In this document: piece after piece, positions 50,689 to 59,580 of the stretch
How the letters are laid out: each line of letters begins with the position of its first letter
Numbering within the stretch: position 1 is the stretch's first letter
Assembly: GCF_014197245.1 (NCBI RefSeq)
Contig: NZ_JACIFF010000009.1
Span: 62,001-126,000 of the forward strand
DNA from: Neolewinella aquimaris
GTDB lineage: Bacteria > Bacteroidota > Bacteroidia > Chitinophagales > Saprospiraceae
Length of the DNA stretch: 64,000 bases
Direction: 5' to 3'
The notes under the pieces: model-generated
Told to the model about the DNA's origin: nothing
The model's database searches: none
The model's input: only the letters and a program-made list of their open reading frames with translations
Made by a program: the position numbers and the translations under genes

Positions 50689-53652
50689 ATGAAGCTTAGT
50701 TATTTACTCAGGCCCCTGATGGGTCTGTGCGTCCTTCTATTATCCCTAGGCAGCCTTAGCGCCCAGCGCACCGTTTTAGGACAGGTTGTAGATTCCGAAA
50801 ATACCCCCCTGATTGCTGCTACGGTTCAGGTTAAGAATACCACTACCGGAACGGTAACGGACATAGAGGGCAATTTTCAGCTTAGCGTACCCGAAGCGGC
50901 CAACACCTTGGTCGTTTCTTACCTGGGCTACGTCACCCGCGAAGTAGCCATCACTCCCGGCCCGATGACGATCACCCTGGCCACCAACCAGAACCTGCTC
51001 GATGAAGTAGTCGTTGTCGGCTACGGCACGGTACAAAAAAGCGACGTGGTAGGCTCCGTTGCCAGTGTCGACGTAGATGAGGCGACCGCCATTCCGACCA
51101 CCAACGTCGCGGAAATGCTGCGCGGTCGGGCACCCGGCGTACAGGTCAACTTGGCCGACCCCCGGCCCGGCGGCACCTCCAACATCGTGATTCGGGGAAA
51201 GGTCTCCCTGGTCGGAAACGATCCGCTGATCATCGTCGACGGCGTTCCCTACGATAACATCAACGACGTGGCTCCGGAAGACATCGTCTCCATCGAAGTC
51301 CTGAAGGACGCTTCCAGTCAGGCCATCTACGGCGCCCGGGCGGCCAACGGGGTGATCCTCATCACCACCCGCCGCGGTAAGGAAGGCAAACTACAGGTCA
51401 ACTACCACGGCTACGCCACCATACAGCAGCTGACCAAGAACTTCGACCTCTACAACGGAGAGGAGTTCGCCCAGCTCCGCCGCGAAGCCCAGCGTACGGA
51501 CAACAACGACATGTACCTGGACGACGAGATCATCTTCGAGCCCCAGGAACTGCAGACCCTCCGGGACGGCGACTACGTAGACTGGGAAGACCTCGTGCTG
51601 GAAGACGCGGTGATCCAGAGCCACTCACTGACCCTAACGGGCGGCGGCGAAAACACCAAGGTGTACACGAGCCTGAACTACTTCGATCAGGACGGCCTGA
51701 TCCCGACTTCCGGCTACAAGCGCGGCGCCATTCGGATGAACGTCGACCAACGCGTTACCGACCGGATTTCGCTGCAGGGTAACGTAAACTTCCAGAAGAG
51801 CCAGCAGAACAATGAGTCGAGCTCCCTCAATTTCATCAACATCTCCCCTCTGGCCCGGCCCTTCGATGAGAACGGCGACCTTGCCAAGTTCCCCCTCGGT
51901 GAGGGCAGCACGACGGTCAACCCCCTGTGGAACATCCGCGAATCGGACAACCAGACCGAGACCACGCTGATCGATCTCAACTTCGTGGGCAACTACGAAT
52001 TCTTCCCCGGCCTGAGCTACAAACTCAATTCCTTCTTCCGCAACCGGGCGGCGGACCAGGGCATCTACCGCTCTTCCCTGCACTCGGAAGGGGACGCTGA
52101 CATCCAGGGACTGGCAACCTTAGGTACCACCTTTTACCGGGAATACCTGCTGGAGAACATCGTCAACTACTCCCCCGAGATCAACGAAAACAACAAGCTG
52201 GACCTGCTCTTCGTACAGGCCACCAACCAGCGCAATACGGAGGAAACCAGCATCACCAAGTCCGGCTTCCCCAACGATGCCCTGGGCTTCAACGGCAACG
52301 CCACCGAGGTGAGAGAGAACAGCCGCAACGTAAGCCGTCGACGGCTGGTGTCCTTCCTCGGGCGGGTCCGGTACAACCTGAACGACCGCTACCTGCTTAC
52401 CCTCACCATGCGGGCCGACGGCTCGAGCGTGTTTGCCGAAAACAACAAGTGGGGCTATTTCCCCGCCGCCGCCCTGGCCTGGAAAATGCACCAGGAACCG
52501 TTTTTGAGCAACATCGCCGCGGTTACCCAGCTTAAACTGCGGGTCAGCTACGGCTCTACGGGCAACGAAGGTATCAATCCGTCCCAATCGCTGGGTGTGG
52601 CCGACGACCTCCCCTACACCTTCGGCGGCGTCACGGCCGGCGGATTTGCTCCCCTCACCCGTCTGCCCAACCCCAACCTGAAGTGGGAAACCACCACCAC
52701 CCTGAATGCCGGCATCGACTTCGGCTTCTGGAACAACCGCCTGTTGGGTACGGCGGAATACTACAAATCCAGTACGACCGATTTCCTCCTCGATCGCGCC
52801 CTGGCGGGCACGACCGGCTTCACGGTCACCCGCTTCAACATCGGCGAAGTAGAGAACCGGGGCGTGGAACTCAGCCTTAGCTACGACGTGATCCGCAACG
52901 AAAATCTCCGGTGGAACGTCGGGGCGATCTGGTCGACCAACCGCAACGAGATCATCAGCCTCGACGGCTCGACAGACGAGAACGGAGAGCCCATCGACTT
53001 CGTGTCCCAGGGCCTCTTCATCGGGGAGCCCATCGACAACATCCGCCAGCGGGTGTTCGACGGAATCTTCCAGGCCGACGACGACATCGCTAATTCCGCC
53101 CAGCCGGACGCAATTCCCGGCGACGTGCGGGTCGTCGACCTGAACGGCGACAACATGATCACCGACCTGGACCTCCAGATATTCCGGGAGAACCCCGACT
53201 GGTACGGTTCGCTTAACACCACGGTGGCCTGGAAGGGATTCGACCTCCTGGCCGACCTGTACTTCGTCAGCGGAGCCCTCAAACTCAATCCCTACCTGGC
53301 CGATTTCAATCTGGGTGGAACGCTTCAGGGCGCCCGCAACGGCATCCGGGTCAATTACTACACGCCGGAGAACCCGAGCAACGACTTCCCCCGTCCCCGT
53401 CCCAATACCCCTTCCAACCTCTTTCCCCTCGCCGTTAAGGACGCCAGCTACATGCGCTTGCGCACCCTCACGCTGGGCTACACCATTCCCACTGCAACCG
53501 TGAGCCAGATCGGGCTGGGCAGCATCAAAGTGTACGCTACGGGCACCAACCTGTTTACCGACACCGAGTACAAATCGTACAGTCCGGAAGTAAATCCCGG
53601 GGCATTTCCGGATGCGAAGGGATATACGTTCGGCCTCAAGGTCGGCTTCTAA
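50689..53652 (+). CDS. SusC/RagA-type TonB-linked outer-membrane protein
   Basis: A 987-residue outer-membrane transporter that, with its SusD lipoprotein, imports oligomers in a TonB-dependent way. Signal peptide to LGSLSAQ, then a CarboxypepD_reg-like domain (VLGQVVDSENTPLIAATV, IEGNFQLSV), the SusC signature TNQNLLDEVVVVGYGTVQK, a plug domain (NVAEMLRGRAPGVQV, IIVDGVPYDNI, IEVLKDASSQAIYGARAANGV) and the barrel, ending YTFGLKVGF with a C-terminal Phe. No N-terminal STN domain, so probably no FecR-type signalling. First gene of an operon with susD and the double phosphodiesterase. The substrate cannot be read from sequence. Confidence 0.96.
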   Translation: MKLSYLLRPLMGLCVLLLSLGSLSAQRTVLGQVVDSENTPLIAATVQVKNTTTGTVTDIEGNFQLSVPEAANTLVVSYLGYVTREVAITPGPMTITLATNQNLLDEVVVVGYGTVQKSDVVGSVASVDVDEATAIPTTNVAEMLRGRAPGVQVNLADPRPGGTSNIVIRGKVSLVGNDPLIIVDGVPYDNINDVAPEDIVSIEVLKDASSQAIYGARAANGVILITTRRGKEGKLQVNYHGYATIQQLTKNFDLYNGEEFAQLRREAQRTDNNDMYLDDEIIFEPQELQTLRDGDYVDWEDLVLEDAVIQSHSLTLTGGGENTKVYTSLNYFDQDGLIPTSGYKRGAIRMNVDQRVTDRISLQGNVNFQKSQQNNESSSLNFINISPLARPFDENGDLAKFPLGEGSTTVNPLWNIRESDNQTETTLIDLNFVGNYEFFPGLSYKLNSFFRNRAADQGIYRSSLHSEGDADIQGLATLGTTFYREYLLENIVNYSPEINENNKLDLLFVQATNQRNTEETSITKSGFPNDALGFNGNATEVRENSRNVSRRRLVSFLGRVRYNLNDRYLLTLTMRADGSSVFAENNKWGYFPAAALAWKMHQEPFLSNIAAVTQLKLRVSYGSTGNEGINPSQSLGVADDLPYTFGGVTAGGFAPLTRLPNPNLKWETTTTLNAGIDFGFWNNRLLGTAEYYKSSTTDFLLDRALAGTTGFTVTRFNIGEVENRGVELSLSYDVIRNENLRWNVGAIWSTNRNEIISLDGSTDENGEPIDFVSQGLFIGEPIDNIRQRVFDGIFQADDDIANSAQPDAIPGDVRVVDLNGDNMITDLDLQIFRENPDWYGSLNTTVAWKGFDLLADLYFVSGALKLNPYLADFNLGGTLQGARNGIRVNYYTPENPSNDFPRPRPNTPSNLFPLAVKDASYMRLRTLTLGYTIPTATVSQIGLGSIKVYATGTNLFTDTEYKSYSPEVNPGAFPDAKGYTFGLKVGF

Positions 53653-53672
53653 ACTATCAATAAGAATAAGCA

Positions 53673-53689
53673 CCCGGCCGCAGGTCGGG
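53673..53689 (+). promoter_or_regulatory. small intercistronic hairpin between susC and susD
   Basis: CCCGGCC (53673-53679) pairs with GGTCGGG (53683-53689), with one G-T, around GCA, in the 53-bp susC-susD gap. A stem of this size may protect the susC mRNA or attenuate read-through. Confidence 0.4.
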
Positions 53690-53705
53690 GCCAAAGAATA
53701 GCCTT

Positions 53706-55304
53706 ATGAAAAAAGAATTCATGCATATTGGAAGGTCCGCATGTTGGTTACTTCCCCTCCTCTTTTTTGTTACCTCGTGTCAGGAATTCCTCGAAGACGA
53801 GCTCCTCTCCGAAACGTCCGTGGACTACCTCTACAGTACGCCCGAGGGCCTGGAGGACGCCGTGGTCGGACTGTACGCCCTCAACCGCGCCTACATTGAG
53901 TCGGGCGCCGGCAACAACGACCACCGCGCCCTGATCATGCAGGCCAAGTCGGACCTGACCCTGGGCCGGGCCGGCGAAATCGCGCTTTACGCCCGCCTGG
54001 GCTGGGGCCGTGACCTCACCACCGGCGGACAGGGCGGCTACAGCCACTACTGGCGCAACTACTACCGGGTCGTCGACCGGGCCAATGCCATCATTGCCGC
54101 GGCCGAGACCGTTGCTTTCGAGGATAGCGATCTGGACCGCAAGAACCAGATCCTCGGTGAAGCCCGGACCATGCGCGCCAATGCTTACTTCACGCTCTAC
54201 CGGATGTTCAACAACATCTTCATCACCACCGAACCGACCTCTCCGGAAAATGCCTTCGACGTTCCCCAGGACAAGAGCAGCCCCGAAGAGATCTTTGCCC
54301 TCATCAATGCCGATCTTGATTTCGCGATCAATAATCTAGAATGGACCACGCCGGATTTCGGCCGCTGGACCCAGGCCTCCGCCCGCCACCTCAAGGCTAA
54401 GGTAGCCATGTGGCAGAGCGACTGGACCGAGGCCATTGCCCAGTCGGATGCGGTCATCAACGAAGGCAGCTACTCCCTTCTTTCCAATACCGGTGATGTA
54501 TTCGCCGGCGACCTGAACCACTCCGAAACCCTCTTCGCCATTCAATTCGAAGACGGCGTCATCGGGGGCGGCACCCGCAACCAGATTCACTTCAACCTCG
54601 TCGCTAACTACCTGGAGATTCCGGGCGTCGTACGGTCCAGTGAGAACGGTGGCCGCGGTGCATCGCTGCTCGTACCCAACAACTACCTGGTCGACTTGCT
54701 GGCCGAAGACCCCAACGACACCCGCGACGATGGGACCTACATGATCAGCCGGTACCGCTATAACGATCCGGCCACCCTACCGCCGGGCGTACAGATCGGA
54801 GACACGATCGACATTTACGACCGGGATAGCGAGGACCCCAACAACTTCCGCCAGTACTACAAAACCCTTAACCCCGGCGTGCTTAAGTTCCAGCAGCGGG
54901 ACGCAGATCCGAACGAGGCGAACACCATCAAAAACATCATGGTCTACCGCCTGGCCGAAACCTACCTCATCTCCGCCGAAGCCCACATGCGGCAGGGCAA
55001 TACCGATACGGCACTGGAGCGCCTCAATGCCATCCGTACCCGCGCCGGTGCCGCCCCCGTGAATGAGATCAACCAGGAGGTTATCCTCGACGAGCGCGCC
55101 CGCGAACTTTTCTTCGAGGGTCAGCGCTGGTTCACCCTTAAGCGCATGGGCGTCCTGGTCGAATACATCATGGACCACGCCGGCAACGACAACCTGCAGA
55201 GCATCGCCCGCGAACGCATCACGCCGATCCAGCAGAACATCTTCATCCCGGAGGCGGAAATTCAGCTGCTGGGCCCCAACTATCCACAGAACGAAGGCTA
55301 CTAA
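53706..55304 (+). CDS. SusD/RagB-type nutrient-binding lipoprotein
   Basis: A 532-residue surface lipoprotein that forms the lid of the SusC channel. The lipobox is FFVTSC (Cys-25), followed by QEFLEDELLSETSVDYLYST. The N-terminal TPR-like helices include TPEGLEDAVVGLYALNRAY and AEARTMRANAYFTLYRMF-type segments; the RagB domain has YRLAETYLISAEAHMRQGNTDTA-type helices and ends with LDERARELFFEGQRWFTLKR, a hallmark of the family. It begins 53 bp after susC and ends 9 bp before the phosphodiesterase gene. Only the family, not the ligand, can be called. Confidence 0.95.
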   Translation: MKKEFMHIGRSACWLLPLLFFVTSCQEFLEDELLSETSVDYLYSTPEGLEDAVVGLYALNRAYIESGAGNNDHRALIMQAKSDLTLGRAGEIALYARLGWGRDLTTGGQGGYSHYWRNYYRVVDRANAIIAAAETVAFEDSDLDRKNQILGEARTMRANAYFTLYRMFNNIFITTEPTSPENAFDVPQDKSSPEEIFALINADLDFAINNLEWTTPDFGRWTQASARHLKAKVAMWQSDWTEAIAQSDAVINEGSYSLLSNTGDVFAGDLNHSETLFAIQFEDGVIGGGTRNQIHFNLVANYLEIPGVVRSSENGGRGASLLVPNNYLVDLLAEDPNDTRDDGTYMISRYRYNDPATLPPGVQIGDTIDIYDRDSEDPNNFRQYYKTLNPGVLKFQQRDADPNEANTIKNIMVYRLAETYLISAEAHMRQGNTDTALERLNAIRTRAGAAPVNEINQEVILDERARELFFEGQRWFTLKRMGVLVEYIMDHAGNDNLQSIARERITPIQQNIFIPEAEIQLLGPNYPQNEGY

Positions 55305-55313
55305 CGCAACCCT

Positions 55314-56864
55314 ATGCAATATCCATTTCTTCTTGCCCTCATTATGCTAAGTACTTGGGCGGGCGCGCAGGTCCCGTGTACTATGGATAAAGAGCAAGCG
55401 CCCCTGGAGGTGATGTCCTACAACATCCGTCTGAATGTTGCCAGCGACGGAGAGAATGCCTGGCCCAACCGGCGGGAGTTTCTCGTCAGCCAGGTGTTGT
55501 TTCACGCCCCGGACATCATCGGCACCCAGGAAGTGCTACCCGACCAGTTGGCCTACCTGAAGGAAAAGCTGACCCCCTACGCCGTGATCGGCGAGGGCCG
55601 TGAGGGCGGCGACGCCGGAGAATATTCCGCGCTCTTCTACGACCGACGGAAATTCAGCGTGGAGGAGGGAGGGACCTTCTGGCTCTCCCCCACCCCGGAT
55701 GCCGTAGCCTCAGTCGGTTGGGATGCCGCCCTGCCGCGGATCGTCACTTACGGGCGTTTCCGCGATCGGACGAGCGGTCAGGAATTTATGGCCTTCAACA
55801 CCCACTTCGACCACCGCGGCGAGCAAGCCCGGGTCGAGAGTGCCCGCCTGATCACGCAGATGATGGATTCCCTGAATCAGCAAAACCTGCCCGTCGTGCT
55901 CACCGGTGACCTTAACCTCACTCCGGAAACCGCAGCCATCCAGACGCTCACCGATTCGCTCGTCGATGCCTACGCGGCAGCGCCCGTTCGTCTCGGACCC
56001 AGCGGGACTTTCACCGGCTTCGACCACGCCACTCCCGCCGAACGACGTATTGATTACATCATGGTCTCTCCCGGCATCCGGGTAAGGAAGTTTGCGACCC
56101 TGACCGATGCCGTAGACGGGCGCTATCCCTCCGACCACTTTGCCGTTGTGGCTTCACTGGACCTGTGTCCCCGCCCCCTGATCGTTGCCCACCGCGGGGC
56201 AAGCGGCCATGCCGTAGAGAACAGTCTGCCTGCCTTTCAGAAGGCGATTGAGCTAGGAGCCGAAATGACGGAGCTGGACGTATGGCGCCTTAAGGACGGG
56301 ACCATCGTCGTGCACCACGATTCCGACCTCAAGCGACTCTCCGATACCGAGGGCAAGATCGAGGACTACACCCTGGAAGATCTCAACCAGGTAATGTTGG
56401 CCGGCGCTTACAAGATTCCCCGGCTGCGGGACGTGCTGATGCTGGTCGATAAGCGCATGATGATCAACGTCGAGCTAAAGGGCGCCAATACCGCCGAGGG
56501 CACCTACGAGCTTATCCGGGAGTTCATCGACAACCACGGCTGGAAGATCGAAGATTTTCAGATCTCCAGTTTCCGCCACGACGAGCTAAAACGCATGCGG
56601 GAGCTTTCCCCCGATATCGACATTGCCATTCTGCCCCACGGAAACCCCCTAGACGCCCTTGCGGTGGCTCAGGAGGTCGGAGCAATCGCAATCAATGCCT
56701 ACCACGGCGGACTGACCAAGGAATCGGTCGACGCCATACACGCCGCCGGCTTGCTTGTGAACGCCTGGACGGTCAACGAAAAGGCCGATATGCGCCGTCT
56801 GCGCGATCTCGGGGTCGACGGCTTTATTACCAACTACCCCGATCGGGTGCGGGCGCTGGACTAG
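55314..56864 (+). CDS. exported two-domain phosphodiesterase (EEP fold + GDPD)
   Basis: A 516-residue protein with two hydrolase domains. A signal peptide (FLLALIMLSTWAGAQ) precedes an endonuclease/exonuclease/phosphatase domain at about 32-280: VMSYNIRLN (Asn-37), IIGTQEVL (Glu-73), FNTHFDHRG, VLTGDLNLTP, RIDYIMVS and SDHFAVV. From about residue 288 a glycerophosphodiester phosphodiesterase domain runs to the end: IVAHRGASGHAVENSLPAF, ELDVWRLKDGTIVVHHDSDL, MINVELKG and NAWTVNEKAD. Catalytic residues of both are intact. It is third in the susCD operon, so it may process a phosphodiester-containing polymer or phospholipid head group before or after uptake. The exact substrate is inference. Confidence 0.93.
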   Translation: MQYPFLLALIMLSTWAGAQVPCTMDKEQAPLEVMSYNIRLNVASDGENAWPNRREFLVSQVLFHAPDIIGTQEVLPDQLAYLKEKLTPYAVIGEGREGGDAGEYSALFYDRRKFSVEEGGTFWLSPTPDAVASVGWDAALPRIVTYGRFRDRTSGQEFMAFNTHFDHRGEQARVESARLITQMMDSLNQQNLPVVLTGDLNLTPETAAIQTLTDSLVDAYAAAPVRLGPSGTFTGFDHATPAERRIDYIMVSPGIRVRKFATLTDAVDGRYPSDHFAVVASLDLCPRPLIVAHRGASGHAVENSLPAFQKAIELGAEMTELDVWRLKDGTIVVHHDSDLKRLSDTEGKIEDYTLEDLNQVMLAGAYKIPRLRDVLMLVDKRMMINVELKGANTAEGTYELIREFIDNHGWKIEDFQISSFRHDELKRMRELSPDIDIAILPHGNPLDALAVAQEVGAIAINAYHGGLTKESVDAIHAAGLLVNAWTVNEKADMRRLRDLGVDGFITNYPDRVRALD

Positions 56865-58234
56865 CTATTTTCCGGAAAGGTACCCCGCAGCAACCAGTCG
56901 AATACTTCGGGTGCGGCGAGCCGGTCCGGCGTATCCATGGCACTGATGAATACCGGCTTGTCGCCGTCCTTTCCGCCGAGGAAACCGTGGGAGCCCTTTA
57001 CCAGATCCGCGTTCAGGGGCACCACGTCCATCAATGTACGGAAGCCGAGTTTCTTACCGGCTACTTTGAGCGCGATGCGGGGAATGAGTAGCTTTTTCTC
57101 GGGGTCAAGGAACATCTCTACCGGGTCGTAACCGGGTTTTTTGTGGATGTCTACCGTGCGGGCATAGTCCGGGGCGCGGGCATCGTCGAGCCAGTAATAG
57201 TAGGTAAACCAGCTGCGGTCGTCGGCCACGGCGACCAGTTCTCCGGAGCGGGGGTGGTCGATTTTATGGAGTTTCTTTCCCTCTTCGTCGAGTAGTTGTC
57301 CAATGCCGGGTACGCGTTGGAGCAATGCACGTACGTGGGGGATGTCCGCCGGATCTTTGATGTAAATGTGCGCGATCTGGTGGTCGGCCATGGCGACGGC
57401 CCGGCAGGTACCGACATCGAGGAGTTCCGTACCCCGTTCTTCGCGGACGCTGATCAGGCCGGCTTCGCGGAGGATGCGGTTGATGTGGACGGGGCGGTCG
57501 ACGTTGGTGATGCCGTACTCCGAGAGTACCATGACTTCTACGCCGTTGCCCTCGTAGAATTCGATAAGGTCTTTAACTACTCCGTCGATCTCGCGCAGGT
57601 CCTGGCGGACGGAGGGGTGGTCCTGTCCGTAACGCTGGAGGTTGTAGTCGAGGTGCGGCAGGTAGACCAAGTTCATCGTGGGTTGGTGCCAGTCGTACAC
57701 CCGCATGGCGGCATCGGCGATCCAGCGGCTGCTGACGATGTTGGTGCGCGGGCCCCAGAAGGAGAATAGGGGGAAGGTGCCGAGTTCTTTTTGCAGTCGC
57801 TCCCGCAGGTCCATCGGATAGCTGTAGCAGTCGGGCATTTTGCGACCGTCGGCCAGATACTGGGGGCGCGGGGTGACGCAGTAGTCTACCGAGGAGTACA
57901 TATTGTACCACCAGAACATATTGGCGACGGTGAAGGAGGGGTCGCGCTCGCGGGCAACCTCCCAGATTTTCGGCGACTTGACCAAGTGGTTGCTCTGACG
58001 CCACAGTTTGATCTCCTGCTCGTCGCGGAAGAGCCAGCCGTTGGCGACGATGCCGTGGTCGCGGGGGTATTTGCCGGTGAGGTAGCTGGTCTGTGCCGTG
58101 GTGGTTACGGCGGGCAGGGCGGGGTCGACGGTGGTCACCTTGCGGCCGGCGGACCACTGTTTCAGGAAGGGGGTGTCTTCTCCGATGAGGTCGGCGCTCA
58201 GGCCTACGATGTCGATGATGGCTACTTGTTGCAT
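56861..58234 (-). CDS. eboF: EboF-like alkaline phosphatase-superfamily protein
   Basis: A 457-residue nucleotide pyrophosphatase/phosphodiesterase-type enzyme. The metal and nucleophile region is VDPALPAVTTTAQTSYLTG, with a Thr nucleophile, then KYPRDHGIVANGWLF, LVYLPHLDYNLQRYG, VLSEYGITNVDRPVHINR and the late His in LVKGSHGFLGG. No signal peptide, so it is cytoplasmic. It is the last gene of the ebo-type cluster, where such a protein is usual. Its stop overlaps that of the EEP-GDPD gene by 4 bp, tail to tail. A CGCGGATT repeat lies directly before its ATG. Substrate unknown. Confidence 0.88.
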   Translation of the reverse strand: MQQVAIIDIVGLSADLIGEDTPFLKQWSAGRKVTTVDPALPAVTTTAQTSYLTGKYPRDHGIVANGWLFRDEQEIKLWRQSNHLVKSPKIWEVARERDPSFTVANMFWWYNMYSSVDYCVTPRPQYLADGRKMPDCYSYPMDLRERLQKELGTFPLFSFWGPRTNIVSSRWIADAAMRVYDWHQPTMNLVYLPHLDYNLQRYGQDHPSVRQDLREIDGVVKDLIEFYEGNGVEVMVLSEYGITNVDRPVHINRILREAGLISVREERGTELLDVGTCRAVAMADHQIAHIYIKDPADIPHVRALLQRVPGIGQLLDEEGKKLHKIDHPRSGELVAVADDRSWFTYYYWLDDARAPDYARTVDIHKKPGYDPVEMFLDPEKKLLIPRIALKVAGKKLGFRTLMDVVPLNADLVKGSHGFLGGKDGDKPVFISAMDTPDRLAAPEVFDWLLRGTFPENS

Positions 58235-58240
58235 GGGCTC

Positions 58241-58287
58241 ACCGCGGATTACGCGGATTTAGGGCGCGGATTAGGCGCGGATTTAGA
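58241..58287. repeat. CGCGGATT word repeat across the eboE 3' end
   Basis: Five words (ACCGCGGATT, ACGCGGATTT, GCGCGGATT, GCGCGGATTT and flanks) run in tandem from 7 bp before the eboF ATG into the eboE coding region. On the minus strand they encode the final eboE residues KSAPNPRPKSA and its TAA stop. Confidence 0.75.
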
Positions 58288-59442
58288 CAGTTGATCCATT
58301 ACCCACTGTAGTTCGCGGACGATCGAGTCGGTGAGGGACAGGCGCTGGTGATCGGGGAGTACGTCCCAGGTGTAGGTTTCTACTTCGAGGTGGGGGGTGT
58401 AGGGTGCGGCGTTCCAGATACGTAGGGAGTCGCGGATGGCATCGTTAGTGGATTCCAGCACACCGTAGCGGTCGGCGTAGATTGGAACGTGGAAGTGGGT
58501 GCGCAGTTCCCGGTATTCCGGGTCAGCCATGACTTCCAGGGCCGGGGCCAGGTCCGGAAATTGGTCGACCGAACCATCGCTCCGCCGCAGGGCGGCCTGG
58601 TGCAGGTAGGTGGGTTCGTCGTAGGGCAGGAGGCTGTCGTGTACCGCTTGCCGGTCATCAGTCAGGTCAGCCTTCAGCGCCGCGCTAATTTGAAGGCGAC
58701 CGATGCGGATGCCTGCGTTCTGTAGCTTATTCAGTACGTCGGCGGGAGCTTCGTAGCCTACCGCGAAGTGGCACACATCGTAGCAGATGGCCAGGTGGCG
58801 ACGGACCTGGTTCTCATTGCCGTTCGCCAGCATACGGTCGTAAAAGTCGAGGAACTCCGTGCTGTTTTCGAGCAGACCGTCTGGTTCGGGCTCAATGTCG
58901 AGGTGGAGGTCTTTTCCAGTGTGCGCATAGATGGCGGCCAGGTGATCAATCACTTCGAGCACATGGCTGTCCATTTGGGAGGTTCTTTGCTCCTGCGCGC
59001 CGCCGCCCAGATTTGCCAGCCACGGTTTGTAGGAAAGGGGGGAGGTGGAAACGCCGCCGTCCATGCCCTCCGGAAGGAGTTCGGCCAGGATATCGAAGAG
59101 CTGTTTGGTGTAATCGACGCGGGCGCGGGTGCTCCAGTCGGGGGTGTGCACCTGGTCCTTCACCGCCTCGCCGTGAAAGCCGCCGTAGGGGAAGCCGTTC
59201 ATGGTGAAGACGTAGCAGTCGTGGTTCGCCAGCCAGTGCTTGAAGTCGGCCAGTGCCGTCGGTTCGGAGAGTTGTCGGGCTGCCACCGCCGATAGCCTTA
59301 GTCCGATGCCGAAGGCCTTGCCGCCGGTCAGTTTCTCCTTTACCGCCAGGACATGCCGCAGACTTTCCTTTACCTCCGTCCAGGTTTCACCGGGGTGGAT
59401 GTTGGTGCAGTAGGTGAGGTGACCGTGGGGGGGGAGGTGCAT
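58249..59442 (-). CDS. eboE: EboE-like metabolite traffic protein (TIM-barrel)
   Basis: A 397-residue protein of the EboE family, related to xylose-isomerase-like TIM barrels. It opens HGHLTYCTNIHPGETWTEV, the family signature, then shows LRLSAVAARQL, VFTMNGFPYGGFHG, the metal-type residues in LHLDIEPEPDGLLENS and AICYDVCHFAVGYE, and RIGRLQISAALKAD. The last eleven residues (KSAPNPRPKSA) are encoded by the CGCGGATT repeat and look foreign to the family. It lies between the inverted repeat at 59454-59580 and eboF (14-bp gap). Its reaction is unknown. Confidence 0.9.
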   Translation of the reverse strand: MHLPPHGHLTYCTNIHPGETWTEVKESLRHVLAVKEKLTGGKAFGIGLRLSAVAARQLSEPTALADFKHWLANHDCYVFTMNGFPYGGFHGEAVKDQVHTPDWSTRARVDYTKQLFDILAELLPEGMDGGVSTSPLSYKPWLANLGGGAQEQRTSQMDSHVLEVIDHLAAIYAHTGKDLHLDIEPEPDGLLENSTEFLDFYDRMLANGNENQVRRHLAICYDVCHFAVGYEAPADVLNKLQNAGIRIGRLQISAALKADLTDDRQAVHDSLLPYDEPTYLHQAALRRSDGSVDQFPDLAPALEVMADPEYRELRTHFHVPIYADRYGVLESTNDAIRDSLRIWNAAPYTPHLEVETYTWDVLPDHQRLSLTDSIVRELQWVMDQLSKSAPNPRPKSA

Positions 59443-59453
59443 TTTGGGGGGAG

Positions 59454-59580
59454 TAGTTGTTGGGTTGTTGGGTTTTTAGTTGTTGGGTTGTGGGGATGCT
59501 CGGTGCGCTCGTGGGCTGGAGAATGTAACGCATGCAATGCGGGCAACCCAACAGCCCAACAAATCACCAACCCACAACTA
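59454..59580. repeat. GTTGTTGGG word-built inverted repeat between eboC and eboE
   Basis: The left arm (59454-59495) is TAGTTGTTGGGTTGTTGGG and similar words; the right arm (59541-59580) is its imperfect complement, with GCAACCCAACAGCCCAACA and ACCAACCCACAACTA. The middle about 45 bp is unrelated sequence. It includes the eboC stop codon and fills the place where eboD is normally found in ebo clusters. Confidence 0.75.

Noticed and set aside
52120-53694. 524-codon open frame on the minus strand
   Set aside because: Antisense to susC, which is complete and conserved; Val/Gly/Ala-rich shadow translation without motifs.
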